A program made the position numbers and the translations under genes. A stretch of 35,278 nucleotides of DNA from Actinomycetota bacterium. GTDB lineage: Bacteria > Actinomycetota > Geothermincolia > Geothermincolales > RBG-13-55-18. The notes below the pieces were generated by a model. The model had not been told where the DNA came from and made no database searches. It was given only the letters and a program-made list of their open reading frames with translations. Positions within the stretch are counted from its first letter, which is position 1; every line of letters begins with the position of its first letter. The DNA is taken from NCBI GenBank assembly GCA_028697145.1, contig JAQVFR010000014.1, positions 33,406-68,683 on the forward strand, written 5' to 3'. Of the stretch, positions 1 through 9,885 are shown in pieces.

Positions 1-2484
1 GGCACGGTGCCCTCGCTCCTGGCCAAGCTCGGCGCCGACGCCGCGACCATGGCGGCGGAGGTGCAGGCCGCGCTGGAGAACGTCCCCAGGGTAACCGGGG
101 CCGTGGGCCAGGTGCAGATATCCCCTCGCCTCTCGGGTCTATTCGAGACGGCGCTATCCGAGGCCGACGCCATGAAGGACGAATACATCTCAACAGAGCA
201 CGTCTTTCTGGCCATGGCCGAGGAGAAAAAGGGCGCCTCGGCGGAGGTCCTGCGCGCCCACGGCATCGACCGCGAGCGCGTGCTCAAGGCCCTGACCGAG
301 GTGCGCGGCACCCAGAGGGTCACCGACCCGGAGGCGGAGGGCCGCTACCAGTCGCTGGCCCGCTTCGGGCGCGACCTCACCGACCTGGCGCGCCGCGGCA
401 AGCTCGACCCGGTCATCGGGCGCGATGCCGAGATAAGGCGGGTCATGCAGGTGCTGTCGCGGCGCACCAAGAACAACCCCGTGCTCATCGGCGAGCCCGG
501 CACGGGCAAGACGGCCATCGTGGAGGGACTGGCCCAGCGTATCGTCGAGGGCGACGTGCCCGAGGGCCTGCGCAACAAGAAGGTGGTGGCCCTGGATATC
601 GGGGCCCTGGTGGCCGGGTCCAAGTACCGCGGCGAGTTCGAGGACCGCTTGAAAGCGGTGCTCAAGGAGATCATCGAATCGGAGGGGGAGATCATCCTCT
701 TCATCGACGAGATGCACACCCTGGTGGGAGCCGGTGCGGCTGAGGGCGCGGTGGATGCCTCCAACATGCTCAAGCCCGCCCTGGCCCGCGGCGAGCTGCA
801 TGCCATCGGCGCCACGACCCTGGACGAGTACCGCAAGCACATCGAGAAGGACGCCGCCCTGGAGCGGCGCTTCCAGCCCATCCTGGTGGGGGAGCCCGAC
901 GTGGAGGACACCATCGCCATCCTGCGCGGGCTCAAGGAGCGCTACGAGGTGCACCACGGCGTGCGCATCCAGGACTCGGCCCTGGTGGCGGCGGCGGTGC
1001 TGTCGGACCGCTACATCTCCGACCGCTTTCTGCCCGACAAGGCTATCGACCTCGTGGACGAGGCGGCCTCGCGCCTGCGCATCGAGATCGACTCCATGCC
1101 CACCGAGATCGACGAGGTGGAGCGGCGCATCAAGCAGCTGGAGATCGAGAAGCAGGCGCTCAAGAAGGAGAAGGACAAGGCCTCGAAGGAGAGGCTGGAG
1201 AAACTGGAGGCCGAGCTTGCGGACCTGGTGGAGAAGTCCACGGAGATGAAGGGGCACTGGCAGGCGGAGAAGGAGAGCATCGGCCGCATCCGCGAACTGA
1301 AGGAGCGGCAGGAGCAGGTGAAGACGGAGGAGCTGAAGGCGGAGCGCGAGGGCGACCTGGAGAGGGCGGCCCGCCTGCGCTACGGCGAGACCGGCGAGCT
1401 GCAGGCGGCGCTGGAGGAGGCGAACCAGCGCCTGCAGGAGCTGCAGAAGGAAAGGAAGATGCTCAAGGAGGAGGTGGACGACGAGGACATCGCCGAGGTG
1501 GTCTCCACGTGGACCCACATCCCCGTATCCAAGCTGCTGGAAGGCGAGGTGGAGAAGCTCATCCGCATGGAGGACCGCCTGCGCCAGCGCGTGGTGGGGC
1601 AGGAGGAGGCCCTGGAAAAAGTATCCAACGCCATCCGGCGCGCCCGCGCGGGTCTGCAGGACCCCAACCGCCCCATCGGCTCTTTCCTCTTCCTGGGCCC
1701 CACCGGGGTGGGGAAGACCGAGCTGGCCCGCGCCCTGGCCGAGTTCCTCTTCGACGACGAGAAGGCCATGGTGCGCCTGGACATGAGCGAGTACATGGAG
1801 CGCCACACCGTCTCCCGCCTCATCGGGGCGCCGCCGGGATACATCGGCTACGAGGAGGGCGGCCAGCTCACCGAGGCGGTGCACCGCCGCCCCTACAGCG
1901 TCATCCTCCTGGACGAGATAGAGAAGGCCCACGGCGACGTCTTCAACCTGCTGCTGCAGATCCTGGACGACGGGCGGCTCACCGACGGCCACGGCCGCAC
2001 CGTTGACTTCAAGAACACGGTGATCATCATGACCTCCAACGTCGGCAGTCATCTCTACGGCGAGATGGCGGACGGGGTGGGCGACGAGGTGAGGGATATG
2101 GTGCTGGAGACGCTCAAGGTGCATTTCCGGCCCGAGTTCCTCAACCGCCTGGACGAGATCATCGTATTCAACGCCCTGGGCATGGACGAGATCAAGCTCA
2201 TCGTGGACATCCAGGTGGAGAACCTGCGCGCGCGGCTGGCCGACCGCAAGCTGGACATCCAGCTCACCGACCGCGCCAAGGAGAGGCTGGCGGCGGAAGG
2301 CTTCGACCCCAATTACGGCGCGCGGCCGCTCAAGCGGGTCATCCAGCGCGAGGTGCAGGACAACCTGGCGCGACGGCTGCTGGAGGGCGAATTCGCCGAG
2401 GGTGACCTCATCGAGGTGGACGCGGGCGCAGACGGGGACTTCACCTTCGCCCGCCTCGGCGCCTCCGCCTACACCGAAACCTAA
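1..2484 (+). CDS. clpB: ATP-dependent disaggregase ClpB (5' end outside window)
   Basis: This is a Hsp100 AAA+ chaperone that threads aggregated proteins through a hexameric pore, working with DnaK in the cytoplasm. The reading frame is open from base 1. A GTG at base 7 could be called a start, but the protein there begins in the middle of the Clp N-domain, so roughly the first 40 residues lie upstream. Visible parts in order are the second half of the N-domain, NBD1 with Walker A GEPGTGKT near base 492 and Walker B LFIDEMH near 700, a long charged coiled-coil M-domain (about 1110-1480), and NBD2 with Walker A GPTGVGKT near 1697 and Walker [11 protein letters not shown]. The C-terminal D2 small domain closes at the TAA. 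The M-domain separates ClpB from ClpA and ClpC. A palindromic repeat starts 5 bases after the stop. No anomaly is seen inside the gene. Confidence 0.96.
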   Translation, partial: GTVPSLLAKLGADAATMAAEVQAALENVPRVTGAVGQVQISPRLSGLFETALSEADAMKDEYISTEHVFLAMAEEKKGASAEVLRAHGIDRERVLKALTEVRGTQRVTDPEAEGRYQSLARFGRDLTDLARRGKLDPVIGRDAEIRRVMQVLSRRTKNNPVLIGEPGTGKTAIVEGLAQRIVEGDVPEGLRNKKVVALDIGALVAGSKYRGEFEDRLKAVLKEIIESEGEIILFIDEMHTLVGAGAAEGAVDASNMLKPALARGELHAIGATTLDEYRKHIEKDAALERRFQPILVGEPDVEDTIAILRGLKERYEVHHGVRIQDSALVAAAVLSDRYISDRFLPDKAIDLVDEAASRLRIEIDSMPTEIDEVERRIKQLEIEKQALKKEKDKASKERLEKLEAELADLVEKSTEMKGHWQAEKESIGRIRELKERQEQVKTEELKAEREGDLERAARLRYGETGELQAALEEANQRLQELQKERKMLKEEVDDEDIAEVVSTWTHIPVSKLLEGEVEKLIRMEDRLRQRVVGQEEALEKVSNAIRRARAGLQDPNRPIGSFLFLGPTGVGKTELARALAEFLFDDEKAMVRLDMSEYMERHTVSRLIGAPPGYIGYEEGGQLTEAVHRRPYSVILLDEIEKAHGDVFNLLLQILDDGRLTDGHGRTVDFKNTVIIMTSNVGSHLYGEMADGVGDEVRDMVLETLKVHFRPEFLNRLDEIIVFNALGMDEIKLIVDIQVENLRARLADRKLDIQLTDRAKERLAAEGFDPNYGARPLKRVIQREVQDNLARRLLEGEFAEGDLIEVDAGADGDFTFARLGASAYTET

Positions 2485-2489
2485 CAGAA

Positions 2490-2613
2490 GGGGTCAGGTC
2501 TTGTTTTTTGCATACTCCGGTATGTAATAGTTATTTTACATATGCTCCTGCAGTAACCTGGCATTATTCACGCATATCTCCGTTTACGTATGCAAAAAAC
2601 AAGACCTGACCCC
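2490..2613. repeat. 124-bp palindromic element with 26-bp perfect terminal inverted repeats
   Basis: The arms at 2490-2515 and 2588-2613 are exact reverse complements. They begin GGGGTCAGGTCTTG and contain six consecutive T (or A) residues. The 72-bp centre is much richer in A+T than the flanking genes and encodes nothing. The element fills nearly all of the space between clpB and the next gene. GGGGTCAG-type ends recall the short palindromes mobilised by REP-associated (RAYT/Y1) transposases, but no transposase is present here, so a non-autonomous element is an inference. Transcribed, the arms would form a very stable stem that could also shield the clpB mRNA 3' end. Confidence 0.8.
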
Positions 2614-2646
2614 CAAAGTTACGCGATGTTAGAATAGGTGGTGCAT

Positions 2647-4023
2647 ATGAACAACTACGACGTCGTCATCATCGGGGCAGGGCCTGCCGGGATCTTCGCC
2701 GCGCTGGAGCTGGTGAAGAGGGACGGCGTGCGCGTCCTCATGCTGGAGAAGGGCCCGGACATCGAGAAGCGGGACTGCCCTGCGCGCGTGGGCAAGTGCA
2801 GGCGCTGCGAGACCTGCGCCATCACCAGCGGCTGGGGAGGGGCCGGCGCCTACAGCGACGGCAAGCTCTCCCTCTCGCCAGACGTGGGGGGCTGGCTGGG
2901 CGAGTACGTGGGAACGAGCACATTGCGCGACCTCATCGACCGCGTGGACCAGCTCTACCTGGAGTACGGGGCGCCCAGGCAGATCTACGGGGACGATGAT
3001 TCCAAGGTCGCGGAGTGGAGGAAGCAGGCGGTGCTCGTGGGCCTCGTGCTCACCCCCTGCCCCTTCCGCCACATGGGCACGGAGCGCTGCCGCGAGCTGC
3101 TGGTGAGGATGCGAGACTTCCTCACCGGCAAGGTCGAGGTGAAGACCAACGCCGACGTGGAGTCCATACTCACGGACGGCGGCAGGGTGCGGGGAGTAAG
3201 GACCGCGGACGGGGAGGAATACCTCGCGCGAAACGTGGTCGCCGCCCCCGGCAGGGAGGGGGCCGACTGGCTGGCGGAAGAGATGGAGCGCCTGGGAGTG
3301 AGCGTGCAGAACAACCAGGTGGATATAGGCCTGCGGGTGGAGGTGCCGGCGCCGGTGCTCGAGAGCATCACCAACGACCTCTACGAGCCCAAGCTTCATT
3401 ATTTCACGCGGCGCTTCGAGGACCGCGTGCGCGTCTTCTGCATGAACCCCTACGGCCAGGTATGCATGGAGCGCTACGGCGACGTGCTCACGGTCAACGG
3501 CCACTCCTACGCCGAGCACCGCACCGAGAACTCCAACTTCGCCCTGCTGGTGAGCACCACCTTCACCGAGCCCTTCAAGGAGCCCATAGCCTACGGCAAG
3601 TACATCGCGCGCCTCGCCAACCTCCTGGGGGAGGGCATACTGGTGCAGAGGCTGGGCGACCTTACGGCGGGACACCGTTCCACCCCGAGCCGCATCGCGC
3701 GCTCCTCGGTGGTGCCGACGCTCCCGGACGCCACCCCCGGCGACCTCAGCTTCGCCCTGCCCTACCGCTACATCAGCGACATCCTGGAGATGCTGGAGGC
3801 CCTCGACCACCTCACTCCCGGCCTCTACGCCCGCGACACCCTGCTCTACGGCGTGGAGGTCAAGTTCTATTCCTCCCGCCCCAGCCTCGGGGCGGACCTG
3901 CAGTCGGAGATAGAAGGCCTCTATGCCATCGGCGACGGCGCAGGCATCACCCGCGGCCTGGTCCAGGCCTCGGCCTCGGGCATCGTGGTCGCCCGCTCCA
4001 TCCTGCACTCGCCTGACCACTGA
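2647..4023 (+). CDS. FAD-dependent dehydrogenase, COG2509 type
   Basis: This is a flavoprotein of the uncharacterised FAD-dependent dehydrogenase family (COG2509), probably a cytoplasmic oxidoreductase; the substrate is unknown. The N-terminus carries the dinucleotide-binding motif GAGPAG, followed at about residues 45-60 by a Cys-rich stretch (CPARVGKCRRCETC) and then GWGGAGAYSDGKL, both characteristic of this family. A second FAD-contacting segment near the C-terminus reads YAIGDGAGITRGL. The length of 458 residues is usual. The ATG at 2647 is chosen because GGTGG at 2637-2641 sits five bases ahead of it. The GTGs at 2638 and 2641 lack a ribosome site. The gene stands alone between the palindromic element and the purA promoter, so its neighbours give no clue to its role. 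Confidence 0.88.
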   Translation: MNNYDVVIIGAGPAGIFAALELVKRDGVRVLMLEKGPDIEKRDCPARVGKCRRCETCAITSGWGGAGAYSDGKLSLSPDVGGWLGEYVGTSTLRDLIDRVDQLYLEYGAPRQIYGDDDSKVAEWRKQAVLVGLVLTPCPFRHMGTERCRELLVRMRDFLTGKVEVKTNADVESILTDGGRVRGVRTADGEEYLARNVVAAPGREGADWLAEEMERLGVSVQNNQVDIGLRVEVPAPVLESITNDLYEPKLHYFTRRFEDRVRVFCMNPYGQVCMERYGDVLTVNGHSYAEHRTENSNFALLVSTTFTEPFKEPIAYGKYIARLANLLGEGILVQRLGDLTAGHRSTPSRIARSSVVPTLPDATPGDLSFALPYRYISDILEMLEALDHLTPGLYARDTLLYGVEVKFYSSRPSLGADLQSEIEGLYAIGDGAGITRGLVQASASGIVVARSILHSPDH

Positions 4024-4093
4024 CATCCGACAGCCTGGCGTTCTGCGTATCGGTTGTGGAGTGCCGGTTAACTGCGCAAACCGGATTAACAAG

Positions 4094-5487
<1,394 letters not shown>

Positions 5488-5498
5488 TCGTTGGGAGT

Positions 5499-5628
5499 CA
5501 CAGGCATTGGGGTCAAGCCCCGCCTCGTGCCGTCGAGTCCGTTTGTCCTTTTGAAGCATCCCGCACAGGCATTGGGGTCAAGCCCCGCCTCGTGCCGTCG
5601 AGTCCGTTTGTCCTTTTGAAGCATCCCG
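5499..5628 (+). repeat. Two identical 65-bp tandem repeats
   Basis: Copies at 5499-5563 and 5564-5628 match at every base. Each starts CACAGGCATTGGGGTCAAGC and ends AAGCATCCCG. The first part, CAGGCATTGGGGTC plus a CGTGCC stretch, recurs twice more at 6214 and 6250. Perfect identity points to a recent duplication. No protein is encoded. Confidence 0.9.
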
Positions 5629-5641
5629 GGCCTATATGGTG

Positions 5642-5647
5642 TATAAT
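5642..5647 (+). promoter_or_regulatory. Candidate -10 box (TATAAT) for the Rnk-like gene
   Basis: A consensus TATAAT lies 80 bases before the ATG at 5728, just after the second 65-bp repeat. The nearest -35-like hexamer, TTGAAG at 5616-5621, is inside that repeat but 20 bases away, which is long for sigma70. The promoter is plausible but not certain. Confidence 0.4.
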
Positions 5648-5727
5648 CTGTTGCATATATACCGCGCCATTTCCCCCACATTCGGCAAGAGGTCGATGAT
5701 GGGGTTTGATTCGTGGAGGAGGAAGGG

Positions 5728-6141
5728 ATGGACAAGAGAGGTATTTTTATCACGCAGTTCGACCTGGACCGCCTGAACCTGCTCATCGCAGAGAAGAGGG
5801 CGACCGGCGGCGAAAACGCCTACCTGACCGAGCTGGAGACGGAGCTGGGCCAGGCCGAGGTCGTCGACTCCAAGGACATCCCCGGCGACGTCATCACCAT
5901 GAACTCCAAGGTGCGCATGGAGGACGCAGAAACCGGCGAGGAGATGATATACTCTCTTGTCTTCCCCCAGGACGCAAACATCGATGAGGGCAAGATCTCC
6001 GTACTGGCCCCCATAGGGACGGGTATGATCGGCTACAAGGAGGGCGACATCATCGAGTGGCCCGTCCCGGCCGGGATAAGGAAGATCAAGATCCTCGAGA
6101 TCCTCTACCAGCCGGAGGCCTCCGGCGACTTCGACCTCTAA
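5728..6141 (+). CDS. Rnk / GreA-GreB C-terminal domain protein
   Basis: The 137-residue protein resembles nucleoside diphosphate kinase regulators of the Rnk type. These share the FKBP-like C-terminal domain of transcript-cleavage factors GreA and GreB and bind RNA polymerase near the secondary channel. Residues 1-45 form a short charged helical part (DRLNLLIAEKRATG...LETEL) where GreA would have a longer coiled coil. From about residue 50 the Gre C-domain pattern is visible: DVITMNSKVRMED, SLVFPQDA, ISVLAPIGTGMIGYKEGD. There is no long coiled coil with the acidic tip needed for RNA cleavage. The ATG at 5728 is fixed by GGAGGAGGAAGG immediately before it; an upstream GTG at 5713 would lie ahead of that site. 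Members of one short repeat family flank the gene on both sides. The exact role is not known. Confidence 0.85.
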   Translation: MDKRGIFITQFDLDRLNLLIAEKRATGGENAYLTELETELGQAEVVDSKDIPGDVITMNSKVRMEDAETGEEMIYSLVFPQDANIDEGKISVLAPIGTGMIGYKEGDIIEWPVPAGIRKIKILEILYQPEASGDFDL

Positions 6142-6146
6142 TCCCC

Positions 6147-6187
6147 GGGGCCAAACCTCCATTCTCCACATCGAGGGTCAGGCCTCC
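6147..6187 (+). repeat. Degenerate GGGG-CTCCATTCTC repeat element
   Basis: This stretch runs GGGGCCAAACCTCCATTCTC, then a GGGTCAGGCCTCC unit. It aligns with 28906-28945 at about 17 of 20 bases across the central CCTCCATTCTC. It begins six bases after the stop of the preceding gene and is non-coding. Confidence 0.5.
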
Positions 6188-6213
6188 ACGGGATGATCAC
6201 GGCTCGCCATCAT

Positions 6214-6278
6214 CAGGCATTGGGGTCAAGCCTTGCCCCGTGCCTCAGTCAGGCATTGGGGTCTCGCCTCGTGCCTGG
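6214..6278 (+). repeat. Two further partial copies of the CAGGCATTGGGGTC repeat
   Basis: CAGGCATTGGGGTC occurs at 6214 and again at 6250, each followed by a diverged form of the GCC..CGTGCC segment found in the 65-bp units at 5499-5628. These copies are shorter and more degenerate, which suggests they are older. The remaining bases up to purD (6279-6387) include a possible weak promoter (TTGTCA at 6329, A+T-rich 6344-6353) that I cannot confirm. Confidence 0.75.
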
Positions 6279-6387
6279 AGAGGGACGTTAGCTCAAAAAG
6301 TGGGGCCATTATCCCCTCCCGGGCAGGATTGTCACTGCCGCCCATAAAATATAGAGGTGTAGGCGGGGCAGGAACAGGGAGGTTCAC

Positions 6388-7662
6388 ATGAGGATCCTGG
6401 TGGTAGGAGGAGGGGGCCGCGAGCACGCCCTTACCTGGAAGATCGCGCAGTCCCCCCTGGTGGACGCGATATGGTGCGCGCCCGGCAACGCGGGCATGGC
6501 CGCACTGGCCGAATGCGTGGACATCGGCGCCGAGGACATCGAGTCCCTCGCGCGTTTCGCCGCGGAGAAGAAGATCGACCTCACCGTGGTGGGCCCCGAG
6601 GCCCCCCTGGTGGCGGGCATCGCCGACCTCTTCCAGGAAAAAGGCCTTCCGGTCTTCGGCCCCGTCCGGAAAGCTGCCCAGATGGAGGGGAGCAAGGATT
6701 TCGCCAAGCGGCTCATGCTGGAGGCGGGCGTGCCCACCGGAAAGGCCGAGGCCTTCACCGACTACGACGCGGCCGAGGCCTGTATAAGAAACAACAGCGC
6801 TCCCTACGTGGTCAAGGCCGACGGCCTCGCGGCCGGAAAGGGCGTGGTCATCGCCCAGGACGACCGCGCCGCATACGAGGCCCTTAAAACCTGTTTCGTG
6901 AAGCGCTCCTTCGGGGCTGCGGGCGACAAGGTGCTCATCGAGGAGTTCCTGGAGGGGCAGGAAGTGTCCATAATCTGCTTCGTGGACGGCGAGGACATCC
7001 TCCCCATGGAGCCCGCCCAGGACTACAAGCGCGTGGGGGACGGCGATACCGGGCCCAACACCGGCGGAATGGGCTCCTATTCCCCCGTGCCGGTGCTCTC
7101 GCGAGAGGACTACCAGCGCGCGGTCGAGGAGATACTGCGCCCCACCGCCCGCGCCCTCGCCGGGAGGGGCATCCACTACAAGGGCATACTCTACGCCGGC
7201 ATCATCCTCACCGCGGGCGGCCCCAAGGTGCTGGAATACAACGTGCGCTTCGGCGACCCGGAGACGCAGGCGGTGCTGCCGCGCCTGCGCAGCGACATCG
7301 TGGAAGCCATGCTCGCGGTGGTGGAGGGAAGGCTCGCCCAGGCAAACCTGGAATGGCACGACGACCCGTGCGTCACCGTGGTCGTGGCCTCCGGGGGCTA
7401 CCCCGGCGATTACGCCAGGGGTTACCCCGTCACCGGGCTGGAGGAGGCCGGCTCCATGGACGGCGTGACCGTCTTCCACGCCGGCACCAGCCTCGACGAA
7501 AAAGGGGAGGTCGTGACCAGCGGGGGGAGGGTGCTGGGCGTAAGCGCCCTGGGCAAGGACTTCGCCGCCGCGCGCGAAAGGGCATACGAGGCGGCGGCCA
7601 GGATAGCTTTCACCGACATCTACTATCGCAAGGACATCGCCCTGAGGACGCTGGAGGTGTGA
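6388..7662 (+). CDS. purD: Phosphoribosylamine-glycine ligase (GARS)
   Basis: It joins 5-phosphoribosylamine and glycine with ATP to give glycinamide ribonucleotide, the second step of purine synthesis. It is an ATP-grasp enzyme of 424 residues, the normal bacterial length. The N-domain shows GGGGREHAL, then CAPGNAGMA and VVGPEAPLVAGIAD. The ATP-grasp part shows MEGSKDFAK, YVVKADGLAAGKGV, EEFLEGQEVS and GMGSYSP, and the metal-binding end has LEYNVRFGDPETQ. GGGAGG lies just ahead of the ATG. The stop TGA overlaps an ATG (TGATG), so purE translation is probably coupled. This is the start of the contiguous pur block. Confidence 0.96.
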   Translation: MRILVVGGGGREHALTWKIAQSPLVDAIWCAPGNAGMAALAECVDIGAEDIESLARFAAEKKIDLTVVGPEAPLVAGIADLFQEKGLPVFGPVRKAAQMEGSKDFAKRLMLEAGVPTGKAEAFTDYDAAEACIRNNSAPYVVKADGLAAGKGVVIAQDDRAAYEALKTCFVKRSFGAAGDKVLIEEFLEGQEVSIICFVDGEDILPMEPAQDYKRVGDGDTGPNTGGMGSYSPVPVLSREDYQRAVEEILRPTARALAGRGIHYKGILYAGIILTAGGPKVLEYNVRFGDPETQAVLPRLRSDIVEAMLAVVEGRLAQANLEWHDDPCVTVVVASGGYPGDYARGYPVTGLEEAGSMDGVTVFHAGTSLDEKGEVVTSGGRVLGVSALGKDFAAARERAYEAAARIAFTDIYYRKDIALRTLEV

Positions 7663-7667
7663 TGAAC

Positions 7668-8126
7668 ATGTCCGTATCGACCGTCGCCCTGCTCATGGGG
7701 TCCAAGTCGGACCTGAAAAAGGTGACCCCGGCCGAGGAGACCCTCGCAGAGATGGGAGTGCGGGTGAAGACCGCCGTCATCTCCGCCCACCGCCAGCCGC
7801 AGAAGTTGCGCGATTTCGTTGACGCGGCCGCCGCAGAGGGAGTGGAGGTGTTCATCGCGGCGGCGGGCAAGGCGGCGCACCTGCCCGGCGTGGTGGCTTC
7901 CATGACCACCCTGCCCGTCATCGGCCTGCCCATTTCCTCGCCCGACCTGGGGGGGATGGACGCCCTGCTCTCCATGGTGCAGATGCCGCGCGGGGTGCCC
8001 GTGGCCACGGTGGCCATCGACGGGGCGGAGAACGCCGCCCTGCTGGCCTGCGCCATCCTCGCCCTCAAGTACGGAGAGGTGTCGAAGGCCCTCGCGGCCT
8101 ACCGCCAGCGCCTGGCGGAGGCGTGA
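7668..8126 (+). CDS. purE: PurE, N5-CAIR mutase or AIR carboxylase
   Basis: PurE makes CAIR, either from N5-CAIR (class I, with PurK) or directly from AIR and CO2 (class II). The 152 residues show LLMGSKSDL, ISAHRQP, the AAGKAAHLPG loop, PVIGLPI and LLSMVQMPRGVPVATVAIDGAENAA. This is the general bacterial arrangement, but GKAAHLPG replaces the common GAGGAAHLPG, and no purK is found in the cluster, so the class is open. The ATG at 7668 lies ten bases after GGAGG (7653-7657). The ATG at 7662, which overlaps the purD stop, is an alternative adding two residues. A single ATP-independent octameric-type domain fills the whole protein. Confidence 0.93.
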   Translation: MSVSTVALLMGSKSDLKKVTPAEETLAEMGVRVKTAVISAHRQPQKLRDFVDAAAAEGVEVFIAAAGKAAHLPGVVASMTTLPVIGLPISSPDLGGMDALLSMVQMPRGVPVATVAIDGAENAALLACAILALKYGEVSKALAAYRQRLAEA

Positions 8127-8133
8127 AAAAGCC

Positions 8134-8163
8134 CTGTCAACGCCGGGTCCCATGAGGCATAAT
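8134..8163 (+). promoter_or_regulatory. Possible promoter before purB
   Basis: CTGTCA at 8134-8139 and CATAAT at 8158-8163 are separated by 18 bases in the 78-base gap between purE and purB. The match is 4/6 and 5/6 to the sigma70 consensus. It would split the pur block into two transcripts or add a secondary start. Confidence 0.4.
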
Positions 8164-8204
8164 ATACATGTGCCGGACGAGATGACTGGTAAAGGTTGGA
8201 AATT

Positions 8205-9506
8205 ATGATCTCGCGTTACACCCTGCCCGAGATGGCCTCCGTGTGGAGCGAGCGCAACAGGTTCCAGAAATGGCTCGATATCGAGATCCTGGCCGTGGAG
8301 GCGCGGACGGAGCGGGGCGAGGTGCCGCGCGAAGCCCTGGAGGAGATAAAGAGCAAGGCCTCCTTCGATCCAGCGCGCGTCCTCGAGATAGAGGAGACGG
8401 TCAACCACGACGTCATCGCCTTTCTCACCAACGTGGCCGAGAACGTGGGGGAGAGCTCCCGCTTCATCCATTACGGCATGACCTCATCCGACGTGCTGGA
8501 CACCGGCCTGGCGCTGCAGATGCGCGACGCCATGGACCTCATCATCGCCGAGGCGCAGGCCCTCGCCCGCATGCTGCGCGAGAAAGCGCTGGAGTTCCGC
8601 GCCCAGGTCATGGTGGGCCGCACCCACGGCGTGCACGCCGAGCCCATGACCCTCGGCCTGAAGTTCGCGCTCTGGACCTTCGAGATGGCGCGCGACCTGG
8701 AGCGCCTGCGGCGCGCGCGCGAGGTGATCGGCTACGGCAAGATCTCGGGCGCCGTGGGGACCTACGCACACCTGGATCCCTACGTCGAGGCCTACGTATG
8801 CGAGAAGCTGGGCTTGATGCCGGCCGAGGTCTCCACCCAGGTGCTGCAGCGCGACCGCCACGCCGAGTACATGGCGGCCATCGCCATCACCGGCTCCAGC
8901 CTGGACAAGTTCGCCCTGGAGATAAGGGGCCTGCAGAAGACGGAGGTCCGCGAGGCGGAGGAGCCTTTCCACAGAGGCCAGAAGGGGTCCAGCGCCATGC
9001 CCCACAAGAGAAACCCCATCCTGTGCGAACGCATCTGCGGCCTGGCCAGGGTGCTGCGGGCCAACGCCATGGCCGCCCTGGAGGACGTGGCCCTGTGGCA
9101 CGAGAGGGACATCTCCCACTCCTCGGTGGAGCGGGTCATCGTGCCCGATTCCACCACCCTCCTCCACTACATGCTGGTCAAGTTCCAAGGGGTGGTGCGC
9201 GACCTGGCGGTGCACCCCGAGAACATGCGGCGAAACCTCGAGCTCACGCGCGGACTGGTCTATTCGGAGGGGGTGCTGCTGGCCCTGGTGGACAAGGGGC
9301 TCACGCGCGAGGAGGCCTACGCCCTGGTGCAGCGCAACGCCATGCTGGCCTGGGAGGGCGGGGAGGACTTCCGCTCCCTCCTGGCGCGGGATGAAGATGT
9401 GGCCTCGCTTCTGGGCGGGGGCGAGATAGCAGCCTGTTTCGACCTGGAGAAACATCTGGACAACCTGCAGGAGGTCTTCATCCGCCTGCAGGCGCTGGAG
9501 TTATAG
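8205..9506 (+). CDS. purB: Adenylosuccinate lyase
   Basis: It removes fumarate from SAICAR (to AICAR) and from adenylosuccinate (to AMP), so it serves both the main pathway and the AMP branch. It belongs to the fumarase/aspartase superfamily and acts as a homotetramer. The 433 residues show the N-terminal [13 protein letters not shown], the region [27 protein letters not shown] with the catalytic-site His, and the superfamily signature [12 protein letters not shown] near base 8990. The ATG at 8205 is preceded at nine bases by AAAGG. The frame opens at a TTG three codons earlier, but the family normally starts at this Met. The next gene starts 107 bases later, which is where purC often lies in other genomes; nothing resembling purC is in that gap. 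Confidence 0.96.
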   Translation: MISRYTLPEMASVWSERNRFQKWLDIEILAVEARTERGEVPREALEEIKSKASFDPARVLEIEETVNHDVIAFLTNVAENVGESSRFIHYGMTSSDVLDTGLALQMRDAMDLIIAEAQALARMLREKALEFRAQVMVGRTHGVHAEPMTLGLKFALWTFEMARDLERLRRAREVIGYGKISGAVGTYAHLDPYVEAYVCEKLGLMPAEVSTQVLQRDRHAEYMAAIAITGSSLDKFALEIRGLQKTEVREAEEPFHRGQKGSSAMPHKRNPILCERICGLARVLRANAMAALEDVALWHERDISHSSVERVIVPDSTTLLHYMLVKFQGVVRDLAVHPENMRRNLELTRGLVYSEGVLLALVDKGLTREEAYALVQRNAMLAWEGGEDFRSLLARDEDVASLLGGGEIAACFDLEKHLDNLQEVFIRLQALEL

Positions 9507-9613
9507 GAGGGAACGCCAGGCGAGCGATGAGCTCATTGTGAGGGCAAGGCCGGGCTAGTCTGTGCCACGGTGACGCCGATATGCTCGGGCGCATTGAAGA
9601 GGAGGAGATCGGC

Positions 9614-9856
9614 TTGAAGGTATCAATCTACGTGTCCCCCAAGAAGGGCGTGCTCGACCCCGCGGGGCAGGCCGCCCTGGGGGCCCTGAAGTCGCTGGGT
9701 TTCGGGGAAGTGGCCGACGTACGGATCGGAAAGTACATAATCCTGCGGCTGGAAGACATCGATGCCGGCAAGGCCGAGGATCGCGTGCAGGAGATGTGCG
9801 AGAGGCTGCTGGCCAACCCGATCATCGAGGATTACCGCATTGAGATGGGAGACTGA
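9614..9856 (+). CDS. purS: FGAM synthase subunit PurS
   Basis: PurS is the small structural subunit that holds PurQ and PurL together in the three-part phosphoribosylformylglycinamidine synthase. The protein starts [20 protein letters not shown], typical of the family, and is 80 residues, the usual size. The start is TTG at 9614: GGAGGAGA at 9601-9608 gives a proper spacing, and the family N-terminus falls exactly here. The ATG at 9581 would add eleven unlike residues (with GRIEEEE), which are really the ribosome-binding region read as protein. purQ follows after 29 bases. The 107-base gap before it contains a 10-bp palindrome (ATGAGCTCAT, 9527-9536) of unknown meaning. Confidence 0.92.
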   Translation: MKVSIYVSPKKGVLDPAGQAALGALKSLGFGEVADVRIGKYIILRLEDIDAGKAEDRVQEMCERLLANPIIEDYRIEMGD

Positions 9857-9885
9857 CCCGTAAGCGAGATAAGGAGAGGAGCCAG

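Noticed and set aside
190-2124. 644-codon open frame on the minus strand opposite clpB
   Set aside because: It is a mirror of the clpB codon pattern in GC-rich DNA. The protein is His/Leu/Val/Gly-rich with no family likeness, and clpB is unmistakable.
5499-5628. Tandem repeats as a CRISPR array
   Set aside because: The two units adjoin directly without unique spacers, and no cas genes are present.
6329-6355. purD promoter (TTGTCA with A+T-rich region)
   Set aside because: The spacing to any -10-like hexamer is 10 or 15 bases, too short for a confident call.
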